From positions 682,001-746,000 of the forward strand of contig NZ_JAFLNE010000002.1 of the NCBI RefSeq assembly GCF_017313225.1: a stretch of DNA of 64,000 nt. Direction: 5' to 3'. Each line of letters begins with the position of its first letter. Position 1 is the first letter of the stretch. A model generated the notes under the pieces. The model did not search any database. It was given only the letters and a program-made list of their open reading frames with translations, and had not been told where the DNA came from. Positions 61,784 through 64,000 of the stretch are shown one piece after another. Position numbers and translations under genes: made by a program. Source of the DNA: Allomuricauda sp. CAU 1633 (GTDB taxonomy: Bacteria > Bacteroidota > Bacteroidia > Flavobacteriales > Flavobacteriaceae).

Positions 61784-62452
61784 ATGAAATCAACCTCATT
61801 ACAATGTTCGACAATACTATTGTTGACTGCTTTTTTGTTTACAGGATGCGCTAGTACAATAAATTTAAAAGGCTCTTGGAGCGAAGATGCCTTACAAAGT
61901 AAATTGGAAGAGGGCAACAACCTGATTCTTGTAAAGGTCAACGATAGAAATGCCCGATATGTCTTGGAAGAACAGTTTAAGGTTAGACTTGCCGAAAAAG
62001 GGATTCAATCCGAAACAGCCTCAATTAAATTTCCACCCTTAGATCCCAACAAAAAAACAACCGAAGATCAGGTCAGTGAAACTGCCCAAATGTTTAAGAG
62101 TGAGAACATTGATCTTGTGGTATTGACCACATTAAAGGAAATTGACCAAACTGTACACACCCAAACCAGTGGAGGGTATTATGCGGGCGGAGGGTATTAT
62201 GCACCACCTTACCGAAGATTTTCAAGGTATTACTACAGTTATTACGATCCAGGGGTGTATGTACCCTTGAGCAGTACTACATCAGTTTCAAAAAATTATC
62301 ATTTGGAGACCGTCGTCTTTGATCTAAACGGTAATGAAAATGAACAATTACTATCGGTAACGTCGGTAGAGGTAAAAGACCCCGGAAATATAGAAAAGGT
62401 TGCTGCAAAGTATGCCCAATCTGTGGTGGATAGGATATTAGGCAGTGAATAA
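61784..62452 (+). CDS. Lipoprotein with DUF4136-like domain, tentative
   Basis: 222 residues. Lipoprotein signal (LLTAFLFTGCASTINL). The layout NLILVKVNDRNARYVLEEQF, FKSENIDLVVLTTLKEI and a C-terminal KVAAKYAQSVVDRILG recalls the DUF4136-like lipoproteins. The middle holds a Gly/Tyr-rich insert (SGGYYAGGGYYAPPYRRFSR) of low complexity. It is cotranscribed with the next gene (8-base overlap of the frame). Confidence 0.65.
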   Translation: MKSTSLQCSTILLLTAFLFTGCASTINLKGSWSEDALQSKLEEGNNLILVKVNDRNARYVLEEQFKVRLAEKGIQSETASIKFPPLDPNKKTTEDQVSETAQMFKSENIDLVVLTTLKEIDQTVHTQTSGGYYAGGGYYAPPYRRFSRYYYSYYDPGVYVPLSSTTSVSKNYHLETVVFDLNGNENEQLLSVTSVEVKDPGNIEKVAAKYAQSVVDRILGSE

Positions 62453-62462
62453 GCAAGAAGCT

Positions 62463-63161
62463 ATGAAGGCAAAGGTATTTCTTCTGTTTGCATTTTGTGT
62501 CCTTTTCGGCTATGGACAAAATATGAACCATGTTAGTGCAGATATATTCCTTCCCGTTTTTGGTACTGCACAATTCCAATATGAGCGTGGTTTTAACAAA
62601 AATATGACTGCTAGCCTTTCCATGGGAGGAAAATTCTCCTCTGGAATCTTTAGGGTTGAAGGTATAGATGGGAACCGTATTATGACGGACGACTTCAACT
62701 TTAAAGGGTTTAAGTTAATTCCTGAATTCCGATGGTATGTGCAGAAAACCAGCACACCATACTATGGATTTTATGTAGGGGCCTATGCCAAATTTCAACG
62801 AACCAAGGATGAAATTAAAGGCATTTACATCGCTGAGGACGAAACTCAACATGAGTTGCAAATAGATGCCAAGATAAGAACCTTTGGATACGGCCTTCAA
62901 GTGGGCTATAAATTAGAGGTGTACAAATCCTTCTTTGTCGATTTCATCATTTTTGGTCCGGGATTGACCTTCAACACTTTTGAACTAAAGGAGAAAGTAC
63001 CAGTTCCTGAAGCCTTTTATGATGACCTTTCCGAAGCTTTGTCCAACTATGGGATTTTTGAACAATGGGGAGCGGATTTCGAAATCAATCCCAATGGAGA
63101 AACAGAAAGAATTGCCTTACCGGCATTGCGATACGGTATCAAAGTTGGGTATTCTTTCTAA
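62463..63161 (+). CDS. DUF3575-like outer-membrane barrel protein
   Basis: 232 residues from the ATG at 62463 (MKAKVFLLFAFCVLFGYGQ), which gives the signal peptide; a GTG at 62445 adds six residues without leader character. Strands such as ADIFLPVFGTAQFQYERGFN, KLIPEFRWYVQKTSTPYYGF and YGLQVGYKLEVYKSFFVDF are typical of DUF3575-type barrels, with an aromatic end (RYGIKVGYSF). Role unknown. It is 31 bases upstream of the last, partial gene. Confidence 0.75.
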   Translation: MKAKVFLLFAFCVLFGYGQNMNHVSADIFLPVFGTAQFQYERGFNKNMTASLSMGGKFSSGIFRVEGIDGNRIMTDDFNFKGFKLIPEFRWYVQKTSTPYYGFYVGAYAKFQRTKDEIKGIYIAEDETQHELQIDAKIRTFGYGLQVGYKLEVYKSFFVDFIIFGPGLTFNTFELKEKVPVPEAFYDDLSEALSNYGIFEQWGADFEINPNGETERIALPALRYGIKVGYSF

Positions 63162-63192
63162 TAGCATAGATCAATCATTTTAATTCAATATC

Positions 63193-64000
63193 ATGAAAAC
63201 TCAAAACCTCTCGGAAGCATTAAAATTTGTTCTAACGTTCATTATTTCATTGAGCACGTGTCTTGTTGCATATTCTCAGGACCAGCAAACCTCCAATGCT
63301 GATGAATTGGCAAAAAAATTGCAGAATCCGGTAGCAAGCCTTATCAGTGTTCCATTCCAGGGAAATTTTGACTTTGGGATTGGTCCGGCCGATGGAAGTC
63401 GCTTTACCTTGAACATTCAACCAGTGATTCCCATGAGCCTAAATGAAGATTGGAACCTTATAGCTCGGGTTATTATGCCGATTACCTTCCAGAGTGATGT
63501 TTTTGGGGACAGTGGTTCCCAATCCGGATTGGGAGATGCCACAATAAGTGCCTTCTTTTCCCCGAAAGAGCCAACATCCGGTGGTTTAATTTGGGGTGTG
63601 GGTCCAGCACTCCTGATTCCTACTGCGACAGATGATCTATTGGGAACAGGGAAATTTGGCGTGGGACCTACTGCGGTAGGATTAAAACAAATTGGAAATG
63701 TAACAGTTGGAACGTTGGTAAACCATATTTGGTCCATTGCGGGCGATGCGGATAGGGGCGATGTGAGCGTTACCTTTTTTCAACCTTTTATCGCAAAAAA
63801 CTTCTCTGGAGGCTATGCCATGGCATTGAACACCGAATTGACCCAAAATTGGGATGCCCATTCAACCTCAGGGAATCTAAATCTCGTTGGTTCCAAAGTA
63901 ATTTCACTGGGAAGCCAGTTGGCGCAAGTGGGCGGTGGACCTAGAATTCCCTATGGAAATGGCAATACGGCAGAATGGGGCTTTAGGGTCATCCTAGTGC
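63193..64000 (+). CDS. Outer-membrane barrel protein (neuromedin U-like family), 3' end outside window
   Basis: ATG at 63193, open to the window edge (269 codons). A signal peptide (FIISLSTCLVAYSQ) is followed by ADELAKKLQNPVASLISVPF, the N-terminal signature of the bacterial proteins annotated as neuromedin U or transporter-like barrels, then LNIQPVIPMSLNEDWNLIAR and strand repeats (GVGPALLIPTATDDLLGTG). The family is an uncharacterised outer-membrane group; the name does not imply a hormone. Confidence 0.8.
   Translation, partial: MKTQNLSEALKFVLTFIISLSTCLVAYSQDQQTSNADELAKKLQNPVASLISVPFQGNFDFGIGPADGSRFTLNIQPVIPMSLNEDWNLIARVIMPITFQSDVFGDSGSQSGLGDATISAFFSPKEPTSGGLIWGVGPALLIPTATDDLLGTGKFGVGPTAVGLKQIGNVTVGTLVNHIWSIAGDADRGDVSVTFFQPFIAKNFSGGYAMALNTELTQNWDAHSTSGNLNLVGSKVISLGSQLAQVGGGPRIPYGNGNTAEWGFRVILV

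Noticed and set aside
1-64000. CRISPR arrays, rRNA, tRNA or riboswitches
   Set aside because: No regularly spaced repeats, rRNA core sequences, tRNA cloverleaves or known aptamer motifs were seen by eye in the intergenic regions.

Overview
The window comes from a Bacteroidota genome, most likely a marine member of the Flavobacteriaceae. The clues are an AT-rich sequence with A-rich leaders and almost no Shine-Dalgarno sites, a TAnnTTTG-type promoter, BfmA/DUF5712 mobilization genes, a PCMD-domain lipoprotein, LytTR and membrane-bound AraC regulators, and many lipoproteins and outer-membrane barrels. No rRNA, tRNA or CRISPR array was seen.

1-8 kb is a minus-strand block of secreted hydrolases: a partial amidohydrolase, two overlapping 466-aa amidohydrolases, an alpha/beta hydrolase and an M61-like protein lacking the catalytic Glu of HExxH. 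They lie behind a tyrosine recombinase gene broken by one in-frame TAA. 8.2-11.8 kb holds a candidate small RNA and the core of an integrated mobilizable element (IntDOT-like integrase, BfmA/BtgA protein, DUF5712 relaxase-like protein, hairpins that may include oriT). 11.8-20 kb is a mosaic of small-molecule detoxification and redox genes: NAD(P)H quinone/azo reductase, two Crp/Fnr regulators, a VOC protein, a frameshifted DUF1398 gene, a cyclase-YdcZ-GNAT-nitroreductase operon, a PNPOx-like protein and a GAPDH.

20-26 kb carries a PAP2 phosphatase and a sigma factor translationally coupled through a small ORF to a flavin disulfide reductase. It also has a YHS protein, a DUF1348 protein and a 1-Cys peroxiredoxin. 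26-35 kb is a signalling island: a LytTR response regulator faces a REC-histidine kinase and a 1942-residue protein made of a degenerate Ser/Thr kinase, a STAND-type ATPase, GAF, histidine kinase and receiver. An AraC regulator and two unannotated small ORFs lie on the other side.

37.7-45.1 kb is the most unusual part. Six genes that overlap or nearly touch encode a Rieske-glutamate-synthase-like flavoenzyme, a Na+/H+ antiporter-like protein, a Rieske-ThDP enzyme, a small membrane protein, a ferric-reductase-like membrane protein ending in a third Rieske domain, and a membrane-anchored protein with a Cys/His-rich signature. A membrane-bound AraC regulator follows. I infer a membrane-linked redox system that I cannot match to a described pathway.

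46-48 kb has a DinB/NRDE/YHS gene run and a second candidate small RNA whose 3' end resembles the first. 48.7-64 kb is dominated by envelope proteins: barrels, a PCMD lipoprotein, a duplicated pair of secreted sulfatases, a YtcJ-like amidohydrolase, an OprB-like porin, a HAD lipoprotein, a DUF481 protein and a formylglycine-generating enzyme that would mature the sulfatases. Together this looks like a sulfate-ester or amide utilization locus without SusC/SusD.
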